Part shown: positions 14,406 to 16,180 of the stretch, in pieces | Layout: every line of letters starts with the position of its first letter | Position numbering within the stretch: the first letter of the stretch is position 1 | Source of the DNA: an uncultured Prevotellaceae bacterium | Lineage (GTDB): Bacteria; Bacteroidota; Bacteroidia; Bacteroidales; Bacteroidaceae | Assembly (NCBI GenBank): GCA_946624335.1 | Contig: CAMOSA010000037.1 | Span: 1-16,180, forward strand | Direction: 5' to 3' | DNA length: 16,180 nucleotides | Position numbers and translations under genes: made by a program | The notes under the pieces: generated by a model | The model's input: the letters and a program-made list of their open reading frames with translations, nothing else | Told to the model about the DNA's origin: nothing | Databases searched by the model: none

Positions 14406-15299
14406 TCAGCGGACGGTGATATGATAGCAGCCCTGCTTCACCTCGTACTTGACATAGCAAAGGCCCTGCTGGCGCACGTCGCGCAACACCTCGGAGAGGA
14501 TGAATTTGAGCGAGTCGTTGCGCACGGCGCGACGGTCTGGATCGTCAGGCGGTGCAACAGTATGGTAACGGTTGTAAGAGATGTCGAAAGTGGTTCCGAA
14601 GCGATGGCAGCTCTGCTCGGAAGTGTTGCCGTTGATGCGACGCAGCCGCACCACATCGTCCTCAGTGCGTAGCACGCTGGTCACGATGATCTTATGCAGC
14701 GGGATCTGCTTGACCGCCAGCGAGTCGAGGAAGCGGCGGCCGATGTGCTGGAGCAGATGACTGGCTTTAGGCACGAGATAGGGAATGCTCCGATTCATTG
14801 AAGGGTCGATGACATAATAAGGGTTCGCGCCTACGAAGAGCAGGTCCTGCTTGCGTCGCTCGGCATCGAGACGGTCGGCAACAGGCCGGACGCCCTGGAC
14901 CAAGGCCGCAGGATAGTGCACGTCCTGAACATCGGGGAAACAGTCGCGATAAGAAGAGACGCTGTAGATGCGGTGGCGTGAAGAGAAATCGAGACGCGGC
15001 ACAGCAGCGACGGGCAGCAACGCAACAGGAGAGGCTGATACCCGACGAATACTATCACGGACAAAGTCCTCGTCACGAGATGCCTCCTGGAAAGCAACAG
15101 GCTGTAGGGGCTCTTCATCCACGCCATCACCTACGGCCGACAAGGTTTCGCCCGCAGCACGCGACAGCGAGTCGGCCAACACATGATCCTGCGGCTCGCT
15201 GTTTCGGGCGACTTCCGGCCATATCAGCCTCACGACGAACAGCACGCCAACGATGGCGCAGATTATCTTCAGAAATATGTCTTTCTTAAGCTTTATCAC
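14406..15299 (-). CDS. DUF5715 family protein with M15-peptidase-like metal motif, GTG start
   Basis: A 297-residue membrane-anchored or exported protein: one hydrophobic segment (about 10-27) follows a Lys-rich start. Residues about 30-100 are a variable, probably disordered linker. The C-terminal domain (about 110-297) contains IIVTSVLRTEDDVVRLRRIN, then SCHRFGTTFDI (230-240), which fits the SxHxxGxxxD zinc motif of M15 D-Ala-D-Ala peptidases (His232, Asp239), and ends CYHITVR (His293 as possible third ligand). The Glu usually found three residues before that His in VanY-type enzymes is absent here. A periplasmic cell-wall peptidase-like role is inference. The start is GTG at 15299: a stop precedes it after four further codons, and the -7 element gives a leader of about 17 nt. 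It is divergent from phoH. Confidence 0.8.
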   Translation of the reverse strand: MIKLKKDIFLKIICAIVGVLFVVRLIWPEVARNSEPQDHVLADSLSRAAGETLSAVGDGVDEEPLQPVAFQEASRDEDFVRDSIRRVSASPVALLPVAAVPRLDFSSRHRIYSVSSYRDCFPDVQDVHYPAALVQGVRPVADRLDAERRKQDLLFVGANPYYVIDPSMNRSIPYLVPKASHLLQHIGRRFLDSLAVKQIPLHKIIVTSVLRTEDDVVRLRRINGNTSEQSCHRFGTTFDISYNRYHTVAPPDDPDRRAVRNDSLKFILSEVLRDVRQQGLCYVKYEVKQGCYHITVR

Positions 15300-15323
15300 T
15301 ACTTCTTTTATCTATTTCGGGCA

Positions 15324-15331
15324 CAAAGATA
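15324..15331 (-). promoter_or_regulatory. Bacteroidetes -7 promoter element for the DUF5715 gene
   Basis: TATCTTTG on the minus strand, with a partial -33 (TTGTG) about 20 bp upstream at 15356-15352. It supports the GTG start at 15299. Confidence 0.75.
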
Positions 15332-15396
15332 AACAAAATCGATGATATAATCACAATTTTCCTGTCCACTTTGCACGTTTACACCCGAAAAAACAT

Positions 15397-15404
15397 TATC
15401 TTTG
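15397..15404 (+). promoter_or_regulatory. Bacteroidetes -7 promoter element for phoH
   Basis: TATCTTTG lies 18 bp before the ATG. A TTTG lies at 15370-15373, with a spacer of 23 bp, slightly longer than usual. Confidence 0.75.
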
Positions 15405-15422
15405 CGCCGAAAAAGAAACGAC

Positions 15423-16180
15423 ATGACAGAAAAACACTTCATCCTTGAGGAAGCTGACCCCGTCATTTTCTACGGTGTCAACAACACCAATATGCAAATG
15501 CTCAAGGCGCTTTACCCGAAGATGCGCATCGTAGCCCGAGGCAATGTCATCAAGGCAATGGGCGACGAAGAGGAGCTGTGTGCCTTTGATGAAGGCCTGG
15601 AACGCCTGCAGCGACACTGCGTGAAATACAACAGCCTCAGCGAGGAGGATATCCTGCACATCATAAAAGGCGAGCGCACAAAGCGCGACGGCATCAGCGG
15701 AGCTCTCGTCTTCAGCGTCACCGGAAAGCCCATCACTGCACGAAGCGAGAACCAGCAACGGCTCGTCAGCGCCTTCGAACAGAAAGACATGGTCTTCGCC
15801 ATCGGACCGGCAGGATCAGGCAAGACCTACACCGCCATAGCACTGGCTGTACGCGCGATGAAGAACAAAGAGGTCCGACGCATCATACTCTCACGACCCG
15901 CCGTGGAGGCTGGCGAGAAGCTCGGATTCCTGCCGGGCGACATGAAAGACAAGATCGACCCGTACCTCCAGCCGCTCTACGATGCGCTCGAAGATATGAT
16001 ACCGCGGCAGAAGCTCAACGAGATGATGGAGCAGAACATCATACAGATTGCGCCACTCGCCTTCATGCGCGGACGGACGCTCAACGACGCCGTGGTCATC
16101 CTCGACGAAGCGCAGAACACCACGCCCGCCCAGATGAAGATGTTCCTTACGCGCATGGGCATGAACACCAAGATGATTGT
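15423..16180 (+). CDS. phoH: PhoH-like P-loop ATPase (3' end outside window)
   Basis: The first 252 codons are present; the frame is open to the window edge. The N-terminus MTEKHFILEEADPVIFYGVN followed by KMRIVARGN is the usual start of Bacteroidales PhoH proteins. The ATPase core has Walker A GPAGSGKT (128-135), the SRPAVEAGEKLGFLPGD segment (157-173), PLYDALED, and Walker B VVILDEAQN (224-232) followed by TTPAQMKMFLTRMG. PhoH-like proteins are cytoplasmic ATPases tied to RNA metabolism (often near ybeY); the exact substrate is not settled. The family usually continues about 65-80 residues further, so the C-terminus is missing here. It has its own promoter and is divergent from the DUF5715 gene. 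Confidence 0.95.
   Translation, partial: MTEKHFILEEADPVIFYGVNNTNMQMLKALYPKMRIVARGNVIKAMGDEEELCAFDEGLERLQRHCVKYNSLSEEDILHIIKGERTKRDGISGALVFSVTGKPITARSENQQRLVSAFEQKDMVFAIGPAGSGKTYTAIALAVRAMKNKEVRRIILSRPAVEAGEKLGFLPGDMKDKIDPYLQPLYDALEDMIPRQKLNEMMEQNIIQIAPLAFMRGRTLNDAVVILDEAQNTTPAQMKMFLTRMGMNTKMI

Overview
The window looks like a chromosomal segment of a moderately GC-rich Bacteroidales bacterium, most likely Prevotellaceae. The reasons are: five copies of the Bacteroidetes -7 promoter element (TAnnTTTG) placed just upstream of genes; no clear Shine-Dalgarno sites; short leaders; families typical of this order (DUF3256, DUF5715, endonuclease I with C-terminal sorting-like tails, DUF6359-like OB modules); and a PhoH protein of Bacteroidales type. 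The genus call is inference from protein style only.

Layout. (1) Positions 145-4265, minus strand, form a compact run in the order truA, EamA/DMT transporter, lipoprotein with a beta-barrel, a second paralogous beta-barrel protein, DUF3256 protein. The run is bracketed by two 7-bp tandem arrays, and truA starts with TTG directly beside one of them. (2) Positions 4484-7557, minus strand, hold two tandem paralogous secreted endonuclease I proteins 2 nt apart, behind a -7 element. (3) Positions 7677-7820 hold a compact element with perfect 38-bp inverted ends. (4) A VanW-family gene (7945-8778, plus strand) faces a 993-residue secreted multi-OB-fold protein (9097-12078, minus strand); hairpins lie between them. 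(5) A Spy/CpxP-like periplasmic protein with a Gly-rich tail (12370-12903, minus strand). (6) About 1.4 kb with no convincing gene (12970-14405) packed with tandem repeats and nested palindromes. (7) A DUF5715 protein with M15-peptidase-like metal motifs (14406-15299, minus strand, GTG start), divergent from phoH (15423 onward, plus strand), which runs off the window.

How the parts may work together. Two secreted nucleases and an OB-fold-repeat surface protein all carry sorting-type tails, and one nuclease seems to share a beta-rich module with the OB protein. This suggests, but does not prove, an extracellular nucleic-acid handling locus. truA is housekeeping and the transporter next to it has no visible functional link.

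Most notable observation. A family of C/G-rich palindromic repeats occurs in intergenic DNA and, apparently, as in-frame insertions inside two protein genes (truA and the EamA transporter), recalling the protein-embedded palindromic elements of Rickettsia.
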